Positions 46,512-56,670 of a DNA stretch of 64,000 nucleotides are shown one piece after another. This stretch comes from Chitinophaga pinensis. GTDB lineage: Bacteria > Bacteroidota > Bacteroidia > UKL13-3. The notes beneath the pieces were generated by a model. That model ran no database searches, was not told the origin of the DNA, and was given only the letters and a program-made list of their open reading frames with translations. Made by a program: the position numbers and the translations under genes. Every line of letters starts with the position of its first letter. The first letter of the stretch is position 1. The stretch lies in the NCBI GenBank assembly GCA_945870425.1, contig CAMBSD010000004.1:124001-188000 (forward strand). The letters run 5' to 3'.

Positions 46512-47538
46512 GGGTTGGTATGCATATTTGGGTTAATACTACTTCTTCATTCATATTACTTATTTCAAAAGTTGCTTTTCCTTCATACAGCAGCAGCAGG
46601 CGCTCTTTGGTGTTTTCAAGACCTAGTCCATCGTGATTCTCTTTTGGATGATATTGGCCTGAATTACTTATTTCAATGCAAAGTTTGGATTCTTTTTGGC
46701 ATGTTTTAATGTTTACAAAACCACCGTTTTTAAGATTAGAAATTCCATGCTTTACTGAGTTTTCTACCAATGTTTGCAGCATCATTGGCGGTACTTCCAT
46801 AGATAAAGTGGATTGATCAAGACTATATGATATATTTAGCCTTTCATCAAACCTAATCTTTTCAATGGCTAAATAATCCTCAAGGGTGCTTATTTCATTT
46901 TTAAGTGGTACCGTTTTCTTATTATTCATCTGTAATGAACTTCTTAATAATCCAGATAAGCGTGTGATGGCCTCTTTTGACAAATCGGGATTTAAATCAA
47001 TAAGTGTCCTGATGCTATTAAGTGAATTGAACAAAAAATGAGGATTTAACTGGGTTCTCAGGTTGTGGTACTGATTTTCCTTTAGGGTTGCTTGTAATAA
47101 TAATCGGTCTTTCTCTGCTTGCAAACTGCGCTCCCAATATTGAAACAAATGGTAAATTAGTGCCCACATTAAAATGTACCTACTCCAGTTAAATAGATAG
47201 TTGAATACTAATACACCGTCAATAGGTAATTGTCTTAGCAATGGAACAGTAAATCGATCTAGAAATATATTTAACAGAGCCATCAGCACGCTAATGGTTA
47301 CAATACTTATTGATGCCCTTGGGATAAGTTTTGCAGAAGACAATGTCAGCCAGTTAGTATGTATGAGGAATAATCGATAAAGATGCGTTAAACCCAATCC
47401 TATGAAAAAATTCACAACCACATTTAAAGTAAGTAATTTATTAAAACCAAACACATTCCCATAGCTTATCATTTCGATTAGCATAAAAAATGCCCAACCT
47501 CCAATTTGGCAAACCCAATATAGTTTGTATTTCTGCAT
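46504..47538 (-). CDS. LytS-type sensor histidine kinase
   Basis: 344 residues. Four membrane helices (to about 145) followed by a short coiled stretch and the His_kinase domain: phosphoacceptor in LNPHFLFNSLNSIRTLI, then a HATPase domain with TLVENSVKHGISNL and GLGLENTKERLLLLY. It has no separate sensory domain, so the membrane part or its links probably sense the signal. It pairs with the overlapping LytTR regulator. Confidence 0.95.
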   Translation of the reverse strand: MQKYKLYWVCQIGGWAFFMLIEMISYGNVFGFNKLLTLNVVVNFFIGLGLTHLYRLFLIHTNWLTLSSAKLIPRASISIVTISVLMALLNIFLDRFTVPLLRQLPIDGVLVFNYLFNWSRYILMWALIYHLFQYWERSLQAEKDRLLLQATLKENQYHNLRTQLNPHFLFNSLNSIRTLIDLNPDLSKEAITRLSGLLRSSLQMNNKKTVPLKNEISTLEDYLAIEKIRFDERLNISYSLDQSTLSMEVPPMMLQTLVENSVKHGISNLKNGGFVNIKTCQKESKLCIEISNSGQYHPKENHDGLGLENTKERLLLLYEGKATFEISNMNEEVVLTQICIPTHD

Positions 47539-47624
47539 CTGTCGGTAAATGTAGGATGTGGTAACTTTAATTTATAAAATCTTACACAAAAGGACTTTTC
47601 ATTTTTTAGGTGGGAAAATTAGGC

Positions 47625-47657
47625 AATAAAAAAGCCATTCCGATTTGGAATGGCTTT
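47625..47657 (-). terminator. Terminator after atpC
   Basis: AAAGCCATTCC pairs with GGAATGGCTTT over five bases and runs into a T-tract on the minus strand, 20 bases past the atpC stop. Confidence 0.9.
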
Positions 47658-47676
47658 CAAAATACTTTGTTAGTAA

Positions 47677-47907
47677 TTAAGCAAGTACAACAACCTTGTT
47701 TTTTAAAACCTCAGCCACACCACCCGAGATTTCGAATTTTTTCTCTCCTTCTTTGGTTTTAATTTTAACTGTACCTTTTTCAAGACTTGAAATCAAAGCT
47801 GCATGGTTGTTTAAAACCTGAAACTGTCCTTTACTGCCAGGAAGTGTTACGGCATCTGCCTCTCCCGAAAATAAAGTTTTATCTGCTGTTATTATGTCTA
47901 ATTGCAT
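47677..47907 (-). CDS. atpC: ATP synthase F1 epsilon subunit (short form)
   Basis: 76 residues, only the N-terminal beta-sandwich: LFSGEADAVTLPGSKGQFQV, NNHAALISSLEKGTVKI. The C-terminal helical hairpin that inhibits ATPase in many bacteria is absent, as usual in Bacteroidota. It lies 85 bases after atpD and ends at a terminator. Other ATP synthase genes are not in the window. Confidence 0.95.
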   Translation of the reverse strand: MQLDIITADKTLFSGEADAVTLPGSKGQFQVLNNHAALISSLEKGTVKIKTKEGEKKFEISGGVAEVLKNKVVVLA

Positions 47908-47992
47908 ATTTTAATGAGTGAATGTGACTATTTGTGAATGTGATTAAAAATGCATTTGCAGATTCTCAAATTCACACATTTTCAAATTGGGT

Positions 47993-49522
<1,530 letters not shown>

Positions 49523-49615
49523 TTAAAAAGTGTTGCAAAAATATGTTTTATTGGCTAAAAACAAACCTCTGACGCAAATTTATCGAACTGATATTTAACA
49601 GAAAAATAAGGCCTA

Positions 49616-50122
49616 TCAATTTTTGAGTTTTGAAACCAAGGTTTCAACCAAGCTTGCATCATCAGGTGATAAGATGACTTTTCGCCCCTCTTTTTGTTCA
49701 ATGAGTACGAGGTTTTTTCTTTGGGTTGTATACAAAGATAATTTGCCCATTGATGATGAATAATAAAAACCAAAATACCCAAATAATCCACCTACACCAA
49801 AAGTTCTAACGAGAGTTCGTATTTCTGATTTGTCAACTAATCTTACACTCGAGAAATTATTTAAAGCTAAGTCAATATTGCCAATGGGCCTTATGATAGA
49901 GAGTTTATCACTTTCAACAATATAGGCTTGAGGCGCATATAAATAACAGAATAGAAAAGTTCCCAAAAAGATTGATTCAATCAAAAGGGCGGCCCACAAA
50001 GGGATTTCGTTGGGATTAGTTGGATCTAAATTGTAAATGATTGAAGCCCCTATGACAAGGAATATGAGTATAGCTATACTCATACCTTTAGCCAAGCTAT
50101 CCAAACTTGCTTTGTATAACAT
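49616..50122 (-). CDS. Two-span membrane protein with PH-like domain
   Basis: 168 residues: two membrane helices (about 15-35 and 42-64) and a C-terminal beta-rich domain of about 95 residues that looks like a bacterial PH domain (YIVESDKLSIIRPIGNIDL, then LSLYTTQRKNLVLIEQ and a final helix). Its ATG overlaps the stop of the Fic-like gene (TAATG), so the two are coupled. No function is known. Confidence 0.7.
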   Translation of the reverse strand: MLYKASLDSLAKGMSIAILIFLVIGASIIYNLDPTNPNEIPLWAALLIESIFLGTFLFCYLYAPQAYIVESDKLSIIRPIGNIDLALNNFSSVRLVDKSEIRTLVRTFGVGGLFGYFGFYYSSSMGKLSLYTTQRKNLVLIEQKEGRKVILSPDDASLVETLVSKLKN

Positions 50123-51330
50123 TAATTGCTTTCATTTTCCGAATCCATTGCCATTTTCATCATTTGTTCTTCTGAATCTTTGATGAATGAAGCATTGTAT
50201 TGGTCAAGCACCGATGATTGATGTTCGCGAAGGTTTAGAGCATATCTTAAAGCACTACCCGCGCCAATAATTTTTACTAAGCCCAATTCTAATAGCAAGG
50301 TAAAATCTCTTTGAATGGTTTTTCTGTTACATCCAAATTCGCTAACTAGGTCTTTGGTAGAAATGAAGCCTCGATGCTGAATGATATACATGATGAGCTT
50401 TTGTCTCTTGTTGATTATGCTTTCATCAATATCTTTCAACTTATATCCACGCTTGAAAACATAGTTCATTATGTTTTTTTGCCTTGGATTTAATTTCTCA
50501 TAGTCAACTTGTTTACGGAAGTATGATTGTAATAAAGTCTCAATCCTATTTAGTTGAGAGCTGTGCATTTTTAAACCAAATGCCAATTGGTGATTCAGGT
50601 CAAATTTATCTTCACCATCTCCTTTTTCATCAGGCGAAGGTCTGTGTTCAATAAAATAGGAACGATACTCGATTTTGTTAAGGTAAACTTCATGCTCAAC
50701 AGTTAACAAACCATGCAAGTCCATGTCATTTTTCTTCAACCAAAAATTTTGCAACAAACAAGCTATGCGGCTTTTGCCTTCAGCAAACAATTGCATTTCC
50801 AAAATTCTAAAATTAAGCATCCAAGATTGAACAATGGGATGAAATTCAGTGTCATTATTTAAAAATTCAAACAGAGATTCAAGTTGTAATTCCGCCTCTG
50901 TAGTAAGTTTTTCGGCCTGACGAGGTACTTGTTTGTTAAATAAACTTACCTCAGAATGGGTGTTGTATAAATCGGTAATTAATATTTTGTGAAGATGATA
51001 AACCATTGATAGAGAAAGTGGCTCATTAGACACTTCATTCATGAATTCTTCAGCTTTCAAATATTGGAAAACAGCTCTTTCGTTTAGGCTATTTGGCTTT
51101 ACATTTTTATTTATAATGTATTTGACACTTTTTATGTCAAGTAAATTATGGTCAATTGCATTAGAATAGTAATTTCGAAGTATGGCACTGTTGCTCTTCT
51201 CTAAATCTCTGAATTGCTCAGGCAAATCAATAAATTCATAGATTTTTTTCAACTCATTGTACTGATGCACAATGTTTACAAAGGCATCATCCATACTTAT
51301 CTCCGGCTCGTATTTATTGATTAGAATCAT
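50122..51330 (-). CDS. Degenerate Fic-fold protein with C-terminal winged helix
   Basis: 402 residues. Residues 45-200 follow a Fic protein: an inhibitory-helix-like SNAIDHN at about 56-62, VYHLHKILITDLYN, FLNNDTEFHPIVQSWMLNF, and then MQLFAEGKSRIACLL where active Fic proteins have HPFxxGNGRxxR. The catalytic His is replaced by Met or Gln and the GNGR loop by GKSR, so AMP transfer is unlikely. The C-terminus has a DeoR/HTH_11-like winged helix (MYIIQHRGFISTKDLVSEFG, NRKTIQRDFTLLLELGLVKI). It is probably a DNA-binding regulator. The next gene, with a PH-like domain, overlaps its stop. Confidence 0.78.
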   Translation of the reverse strand: MILINKYEPEISMDDAFVNIVHQYNELKKIYEFIDLPEQFRDLEKSNSAILRNYYSNAIDHNLLDIKSVKYIINKNVKPNSLNERAVFQYLKAEEFMNEVSNEPLSLSMVYHLHKILITDLYNTHSEVSLFNKQVPRQAEKLTTEAELQLESLFEFLNNDTEFHPIVQSWMLNFRILEMQLFAEGKSRIACLLQNFWLKKNDMDLHGLLTVEHEVYLNKIEYRSYFIEHRPSPDEKGDGEDKFDLNHQLAFGLKMHSSQLNRIETLLQSYFRKQVDYEKLNPRQKNIMNYVFKRGYKLKDIDESIINKRQKLIMYIIQHRGFISTKDLVSEFGCNRKTIQRDFTLLLELGLVKIIGAGSALRYALNLREHQSSVLDQYNASFIKDSEEQMMKMAMDSENESN

Positions 51331-51494
51331 TCATACGAAACTAATTACTATTTAAATATGTGTGGGAGTATGTTTTATTCAACATGAAGTTAATTGTATC
51401 AAAAAAAAGACAAATCGCTAAATTGTCATATTATATTAGTGGCGCAAAAACAATTATTGGCTGCAGATTTTGGCTCTTAAGTATAAATGTGATT

Positions 51495-52070
51495 TTATTG
51501 ATACAAGCCCAAACGCAAAATTTCCAATCGCGCTTTTTCAGGTACTAGGTAGTGTATGCTTTTGCTTGCCTGCAAAATTTCACGGATATAGGTTGATGAA
51601 ATATTGAGAAGAGGCACATCAAATAATTTTATTTTTGGGTGATTGGCTAACAATGGGTTTTCGTGAAATCCAGCTCTTCGGTATACATACAATTCATGTT
51701 TGTCTAGAATTTTTTCATAGTCTTTCCACTTATGAAAACTCTGCAAATTATCACCACCAATAATGGGTACAAATGTATGTTCAGGATATAGATTGCTTAA
51801 ATGATTTAATGTGTGAATGGTGTATGAAGGCCTTTCGAGCGAGAATTCAATATCGCAAGCTTCAAACCTCTCATCATCTTCAATAGCTAGTTTCAATAGA
51901 TTAAGTCTTTGCTTTTCATCAAGCAAATCATCATTCACCTTAAATGGATTTTGTGGAGAGATAACAAACCATATTTTATCCATATCGGTAAAGTCGACCA
52001 TGTAGTTGGCTATTAGCAAATGCCCAGAATGAATGGGATTAAACGAGCCGAAAAATAAACCGATACGCAT
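51495..52070 (-). CDS. nadD: Nicotinate-nucleotide adenylyltransferase
   Basis: Makes deamido-NAD from nicotinate mononucleotide. 191 residues: GLFFGSFNPIHSGHLLIAN with the HxGH motif, WFVISPQNPFK, and ISSTYIREIL, the ISSTxIR motif, near the C-terminus. It lies in the cluster yicC, gmk, nadD, in that order of transcription. Confidence 0.96.
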   Translation of the reverse strand: MRIGLFFGSFNPIHSGHLLIANYMVDFTDMDKIWFVISPQNPFKVNDDLLDEKQRLNLLKLAIEDDERFEACDIEFSLERPSYTIHTLNHLSNLYPEHTFVPIIGGDNLQSFHKWKDYEKILDKHELYVYRRAGFHENPLLANHPKIKLFDVPLLNISSTYIREILQASKSIHYLVPEKARLEILRLGLYQ

Positions 52071-52094
52071 CTTAAATACTTTTAGAGGAGTTTA

Positions 52095-52658
52095 TTATTG
52101 TAAAAAATCAAAAACCAATTGCTCTGCCTTATTAAGTGCATTGCTCAACACATCGTTCACTAATACCACATCAAATCGGGCTTCATAATCTAATTCAAGT
52201 ACAGCTTTTCCAACCCTTATGCGTAGCATCTCTTCAGTCTCTGTTGAGCGTTCTCTCAGCCTTCGAGCTAGTTCTTCTATATTGGGTGGTTTTACAAATA
52301 CCGCCAATGCTTGATCACCAAAATAGTTTTTTAAGTTTAATCCACCTTCTACATCCACATCAAAAATAACGGTTTTGTTCAAGGCCCAGATTCTTTCCAT
52401 TTCTGATTTTAGGGTGCCATAGTAATTACCACCATACACCTCTTCATATTCGATAAATTCGTGGGCTTCTATTTTTTGTTTGAAGGTATCAACATTGATA
52501 AAATAGTAGTCTTTGCCATGCACTTCATTGGGTCTTTGTTTGCGTGTGCAAGCCGAAACCGAAAACATCAAATTATCATTTACCGACAGTAAATGTTTTA
52601 CGATGGTAGTTTTTCCACTGCCTGATGGGGCACAAAATATGACAGCTTTGTTTCTCAT
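52095..52658 (-). CDS. gmk: Guanylate kinase
   Basis: Phosphorylates GMP to GDP. 187 residues; P-loop CAPSGSGKTTIV, GMP-binding SVSACTRKQRPNEVHGKDYY and the EYEEVYGGNYYGT element. Follows yicC by eight bases, and nadD follows in turn. Confidence 0.97.
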   Translation of the reverse strand: MRNKAVIFCAPSGSGKTTIVKHLLSVNDNLMFSVSACTRKQRPNEVHGKDYYFINVDTFKQKIEAHEFIEYEEVYGGNYYGTLKSEMERIWALNKTVIFDVDVEGGLNLKNYFGDQALAVFVKPPNIEELARRLRERSTETEEMLRIRVGKAVLELDYEARFDVVLVNDVLSNALNKAEQLVFDFLQ

Positions 52659-52666
52659 GCTTTTCC

Positions 52667-53536
52667 TTACAACACGTTGTTTATTTGTTCTTTAATTTTC
52701 TCTAGGTCGTCTTTCATTTCAATCACCCTACGTTGGATATTAACCTCGTTGGCTTTAGAGCCAATGGTATTTATTTCGCGACCTATTTCTTGCGCAATAA
52801 ACGAAAGTTTTTTTCCGCTTGAAAGTTCTTTTACTGTTTTTAAGAAATAATCACCATGCTGTTTCAACCTCGCCTTTTCTTCGCTGATATCAAGTTTTTC
52901 AATGTAGTAAATCAACTCTTGCTCAAAGCGATTCTTGTCTACTAAATCACTGTTTAGGTTTGATAATTCCTTGTTGATTTTTTCCTTAATGTTTTGTATG
53001 CGCAGCTCTTCGTAGGGCTCTATTTCAGTGAGCTTGGCCAATATCGAATGGCATAGTTTTTCTAACTCACCCAATAGCATATTGCCTTCCGTTTTTCTAA
53101 AAGATTCAAAATTGTCAAAAGCATCTTTCACTGTTTGAAGGATGAGTTTCCAATCTTCATCATTGCTTTCGTTGTCTTTGTTGGTAAGCACCCCAGGCAT
53201 ATCAAACACATTGTTTAATAACTGACTTAATTCAATGCCTGCATTTTCTGAAATAGGTTTTAGCTGATTGATATAATATGTAACCACATCCGCATTAATG
53301 GGTGATACCACATCTTCTGCTTGTTTGTAGCTTAGGTTGATGTTAACCGTAACTGAACCTCGTTCCACCCATTTGCTCAAATCTCTACGTAGTTCCGATT
53401 CTTTATGCTGCCATTGACGTGGCATACGAAGGTTCAACTCAAAAAATTTTCCATTGAGCGACTTCACTTCCACCTTAATATTTATTTTATTGGTTTCGGT
53501 TTCTGCAATACCAAAACCCGTCATTGAACGTAGCAT
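52667..53536 (-). CDS. yicC: YicC-family RNA endonuclease
   Basis: 289 residues, the family length. N-terminus LRSMTGFGIAETETNKINIK, then EVKSLNGKFFELNLRMP, and C-terminal GKKLSFIAQEIGREINTIGS. YicC proteins have been described as RNA-cleaving enzymes linked to small-RNA turnover. First gene of yicC-gmk-nadD. A TACTTTCG on the minus strand at 53562-53555 may be its -7 box. Confidence 0.94.
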   Translation of the reverse strand: MLRSMTGFGIAETETNKINIKVEVKSLNGKFFELNLRMPRQWQHKESELRRDLSKWVERGSVTVNINLSYKQAEDVVSPINADVVTYYINQLKPISENAGIELSQLLNNVFDMPGVLTNKDNESNDEDWKLILQTVKDAFDNFESFRKTEGNMLLGELEKLCHSILAKLTEIEPYEELRIQNIKEKINKELSNLNSDLVDKNRFEQELIYYIEKLDISEEKARLKQHGDYFLKTVKELSSGKKLSFIAQEIGREINTIGSKANEVNIQRRVIEMKDDLEKIKEQINNVL

Positions 53537-53579
53537 ATTTTAAAATTTAGGCTGCGAAAGTACTGTTTTTTTGAGCGTT

Positions 53580-53816
53580 TTATACCACTTCATCTAGGGC
53601 GGCTGCCAATAGGCGGTCTTTATCGCTTATGGTATTGCCTGCGTCATGCGTTGTTAAGCGCACATGCACCTTGTTGTATATGTTGGTCCACTCAGGGTGA
53701 TGGTCCATTTTTTCAATGATGTATGATGCCTTTATCATCCAAGCCATGGCATCGCCAAAGCTTTTAAAGGTAAAGGTTTTTTGCAAGGCATTGTTTGCTT
53801 CGGTCCAGTTGCTCAT
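53580..53816 (-). CDS. phhB: 4a-hydroxytetrahydrobiopterin dehydratase (pterin carbinolamine dehydratase)
   Basis: 78 residues from the ATG at 53816 (MSNWTEANNALQKTFTFKSF); the longer frame from 53876 adds 20 residues unlike the family. The active-site motif is MDHHPEWTNIYNKVHVRLTT, and THD completes it. It recycles pterin cofactor for aromatic hydroxylases or helps in folate metabolism. No hydroxylase gene is in view. Confidence 0.93.
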   Translation of the reverse strand: MSNWTEANNALQKTFTFKSFGDAMAWMIKASYIIEKMDHHPEWTNIYNKVHVRLTTHDAGNTISDKDRLLAAALDEVV

Positions 53817-53875
53817 GTTTTTTATACAATGATATGTAATTATTTTATTTCTTTGTTGTATTAGTAATCTTCGCA

Positions 53876-53898
53876 ATCGCTAGCGTCCCGCTAGTGAT
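53876..53898. repeat. 23-base palindrome
   Basis: ATCGCTAGCG, TCC, CGCTAGTGAT: a ten-bp stem with one G-T pair and a three-base loop. It lies 60 bases upstream of the phhB ATG and marks the left edge of the repeat-rich zone. Confidence 0.7.
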
Positions 53899-53954
53899 TC
53901 TATTGATAAGGCTCAGGCTGTTTCTGCCTATCTTCATTTCAAAACGCAATTCCT

Positions 53955-54090
53955 TCTATCCTTAGTTAGCGAAACGCTCTTAGTATTTAAAATGAAGTGT
54001 CTCGGACACGGTTTATTTAGAATGAGTTGCAAACTCTTTTTTCATTTATTAATTGGTAGTCTCCTCTGCTATATCCAAGCGCGCAAGACT
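53955..54090 (+). repeat. Dispersed ~145-bp repeat, copy A (most diverged)
   Basis: Aligns end to end with copies B and C in the same orientation. It keeps the GTGTC/GACAC hairpin (loop TCG), the GAGTT/AACTC hairpin followed by TTTTTT, and the GTAGTCT-to-AGACT closing arm. The first palindrome of the element is degraded here. Confidence 0.85.
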
Positions 54091-54144
54091 GCGAACAGTA
54101 AGTGGTCATGTTTTTTACAAAGTTAAAAACTTTGATTATTTAGG

Positions 54145-54177
54145 CTCACAAGTGACGCTTCGCTTAACACTTGCGAG
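54145..54177. repeat. Constant-loop palindrome (10-13-10)
   Basis: Arms CTCACAAGTG and CACTTGCGAG (one mismatch) around a 13-base loop that reads TTAAGCGAAGCGT on the minus strand. The same layout recurs at 63139 with different arms. Confidence 0.75.
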
Positions 54178-54546
54178 AGCAAGGAGAGAGCAAGGAGCTT
54201 TCCTCAACAAATAGTATAGTTTAGCATAATAAGTCTGTTATTTTTAAGGATAAAAACACGCGGTAAATTGATTCAAAAAAGAAAGGTCGGCTTTTGATAA
54301 AAATCCGTAAATGAATAGGATTTAGCCTCCACAGGAGTCGCAACCTTCTAATGTCCCGAGTACAAGTACCCAAAATCCCACGAAGGTAAAAAAGCCTGGT
54401 TTTGACAAAGCGGTTCAGCTGTAATAAAATTAGTATTAATTTTTTCAAATATTACACCGACCTTTCATGAGCAAATGTAAGGATTTTGGTTGATAGTTGT
54501 TGGTTGACAGTTGATAGTTTTTATTCGCTGGATTGTATCAATCCCT

Positions 54547-54690
54547 TTACTATCCGAAGCTTAAGCGAAGCGCTCTGCGGACTTAAAATGAAAGGTAGTG
54601 TCTCCGACACGGATTATTTAGAATGCGTTACAAACTCTTTTTTTATTTATTAATTCGTGGTCTCCTTTGCTATATACAAGCGCACAAGAG
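54547..54690 (+). repeat. Dispersed ~145-bp repeat, copy B
   Basis: By eye roughly 85-90 percent identical to copy C over its full length, beginning TTACTATCCGAAG and ending near AAGCGCACAAGAG. It borders the accessory operon on its downstream side, 45 bases before the stop of the last gene. Confidence 0.88.
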
Positions 54691-54734
54691 TCCTACAAAC
54701 AGTATGGACATATTCTCAACTCCTATTTATTATC

Positions 54735-55187
54735 TTACTCCAAATCGTTAAGTAATTTTAATAATAAATCCTTTAAGTTTTTTAAACGGACTCCCAATTT
54801 AGCTTTATTATCTGTACCTAATTCAATAGGAATATTAGCAATCACTTTTAAAATTTTTATACGAGCTAATACTATTGAATATGTGTGTCCAGGCAACTCA
54901 TCACTGTCATGCATGTTAACCATTTTATTTAAAGGAGAAAACATTGTTTTGGACGAAAATTGAATAGCTAACTCCATAGCATCTGTTTGCATTTGTATGA
55001 TTATATAATTTAAAAATTCATCAGAAATGTTTGACCAAGTTGTAGTATCAATTAAATACAAATTGTATCGAATTTCAACTAGCAACCTGCGCTTTAAAGA
55101 ATCCTTATGTTTTATCCAATAATTAATTTCTTTAACTGAGTTTATCACTATATCCTTAACCTTGAATGGTTGCTCTAACAAGTTCAT
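54735..55187 (-). CDS. Uncharacterised helical protein, last gene of the accessory operon
   Basis: 150 residues, mainly helical, no signal peptide or membrane segment, so likely cytosolic. No motif is recognised. Leucine-rich ends (start MNLLEQPFKVKDIVINSVKE; end NLKDLLLKLLNDLE) suggest a coiled or bundled fold. It starts 13 bases after the DUF1566 lipoprotein gene and stops 45 bases before repeat copy B. AT content is high, like the rest of the operon. Confidence 0.7.
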   Translation of the reverse strand: MNLLEQPFKVKDIVINSVKEINYWIKHKDSLKRRLLVEIRYNLYLIDTTTWSNISDEFLNYIIIQMQTDAMELAIQFSSKTMFSPLNKMVNMHDSDELPGHTYSIVLARIKILKVIANIPIELGTDNKAKLGVRLKNLKDLLLKLLNDLE

Positions 55188-55200
55188 AATTTATTAATTT

Positions 55201-56661
55201 TTAAAATGATCTTACAGCTCGAACACCATAATTATAAATTTTCCAAGTAATGTCTTGAATACCAGTTAAAAAGTTAACAGTATAGGCATTATTCGTGGCT
55301 GTATCGTCAGTGGAACTCCAATATAATTTCAATGTTGTTTCATTAAAAATTACACCTCCATTTGCTAATGCAGTTTTATTAATTTCAGATTTATTTAGAT
55401 ATATTTTATTCAATTCATTTATACTTGGTAAAAACCAATCTGAATATCCATTTAAATTTAAATTATCACATAATCTTGCGGCAATATCTTGTTCAGGACA
55501 ATTAGTTATAATAATATTAGTATTGGATTTGCCAAATCCAATATTACTTGACAAATTAGGTATCGAATACATTAGGCATCCCCAAGGTGTTCCGAGGGAT
55601 GTATTTTGGTCTTTTGGTGCTACAATAATTCCATGAATTTCTCCCGAAACATATCCAGGATCCCCTAATTTAAATACATATCCAATAATACCACCTTGAT
55701 AAAAAGAACCAATAGCTGTGGTAGTTTTTACAATTATCTGCTCACCGTATCCAGTTCCATGAAAATTCGTTGCGTAAGCTCTTATATAATAAGTTGTTTC
55801 TGGATTTAAATTATTTAAAATTTCAGTAAAATTTGATAAATTGGAACTATTGACAACTATATTATCTGATATAGTTGGGTCTGGGGATGTGCCATAACAC
55901 AGACCCTTTTTTGTAATTGCGCTAGCCCCTGGAAATAAAATAATTCCTCCACAAGTTAAGTTGTTAAAATTAACATTACTTGCCGCAATTGTGGAAATTG
56001 TTGGCTTAATATCAAAGGTTTTAAATTGTTTTGTAATTCCATAAAAAGTTCCAAACATATTGGTTGCATATGACCGAACGTAATATTGAGTATTTTCCTT
56101 GAGATTATTAATTTCACTATCGAATTCACCTACTCCTGATCCATATATAGTTACATTATCCTCTATTGTGGGATTACCTGTTAAATTGTAGCAAACTCCT
56201 CTTTTGGTAATTGCACTACCACCATCACTTGATATCACTCCTCCACATTTTGCAGAATTATGTGTTACTTGGCTCACATCTTTGGTTAAAATTAATCCAT
56301 ATTCAATCTCACTTGTAGGTCCATAACTTGTGCCATTTTTATTAGTTGCATAACTACGAACATAGTATCTTACATCTGGCTTTGTTCCTTTAATTGCACA
56401 AACAAAATTCCCAATATTACTTATGTTATTGTTGGTTATTTTATTGTCGTTTATACTTGGATTATCTTGCAAACTCCAACAAATGCCTTTTTCTTTTATG
56501 TCATCAATTGAGGCAAACACACTACTCTTACATAAGATTGAATCTGTATATAGGTTGAAAGATACTTTTTCCAAAAGCGGTAAATCATCTAGTTTTTTAC
56601 AAGAATTAAATAATACGACCAAAAGTGCCGCGAAAATCAATATAACTTTGAAATGCTTCAT
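55201..56661 (-). CDS. Surface lipoprotein: three fibronectin-like repeats and a C-terminal DUF1566 domain
   Basis: 486 residues. A lipobox (LFNSC, Cys about 21) is followed by three tandem units of about 90 residues, each with a KGICW, KRGVCY or KKGLCY motif, a PTIEDN- or PSINDN-like turn, and a closing YYVRSYATN or YYIRAYATN plus GTxYG. The last 160 residues match DUF1566/Lcl: GGIIGYVFKLGDPGY, GYSDWFLPSINELNKIYLNK and WSSTDDT, ending YGVRAVRSF. Such proteins are surface-exposed and thought to bind or adhere; no substrate is known. It lies nine bases after the barrel-type gene. Confidence 0.82.
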   Translation of the reverse strand: MKHFKVILIFAALLVVLFNSCKKLDDLPLLEKVSFNLYTDSILCKSSVFASIDDIKEKGICWSLQDNPSINDNKITNNNISNIGNFVCAIKGTKPDVRYYVRSYATNKNGTSYGPTSEIEYGLILTKDVSQVTHNSAKCGGVISSDGGSAITKRGVCYNLTGNPTIEDNVTIYGSGVGEFDSEINNLKENTQYYVRSYATNMFGTFYGITKQFKTFDIKPTISTIAASNVNFNNLTCGGIILFPGASAITKKGLCYGTSPDPTISDNIVVNSSNLSNFTEILNNLNPETTYYIRAYATNFHGTGYGEQIIVKTTTAIGSFYQGGIIGYVFKLGDPGYVSGEIHGIIVAPKDQNTSLGTPWGCLMYSIPNLSSNIGFGKSNTNIIITNCPEQDIAARLCDNLNLNGYSDWFLPSINELNKIYLNKSEINKTALANGGVIFNETTLKLYWSSTDDTATNNAYTVNFLTGIQDITWKIYNYGVRAVRSF

Positions 56662-56670
56662 AATATTAAA

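Larger units (their letters stand above)
53899..54734. other. Gene-poor repeat zone
   Basis: About 0.84 kb without a convincing gene. It holds repeat copy A (53955-54090), a constant-loop palindrome (54145-54177), an inverted pair of ten bases (54281 and 54457), a run of imperfect TTGATAGTTG-type tandem units near 54490-54520, and repeat copy B (54547-54690). The 75-codon minus-strand frame at 54221-54448 is not convincing as a protein. Confidence 0.7.

Noticed and set aside
45792-47538. Treating the LytS/LytR pair as regulator of the neighbouring membrane unit
   Set aside because: The regulator and the membrane unit are on the same strand 330 bases apart with no LytTR-type direct repeats seen; the link rests on position alone.
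54221-54448. A 75-codon minus-strand frame in the gene-poor zone
   Set aside because: Very basic, uneven composition, no homologue recognised, no promoter-like signal; the frame lies inside an inverted repeat and looks like chance.
54667-54963. A 98-codon plus-strand frame
   Set aside because: It overlaps the real minus-strand helical gene and the end of repeat copy B; it is a shadow frame.
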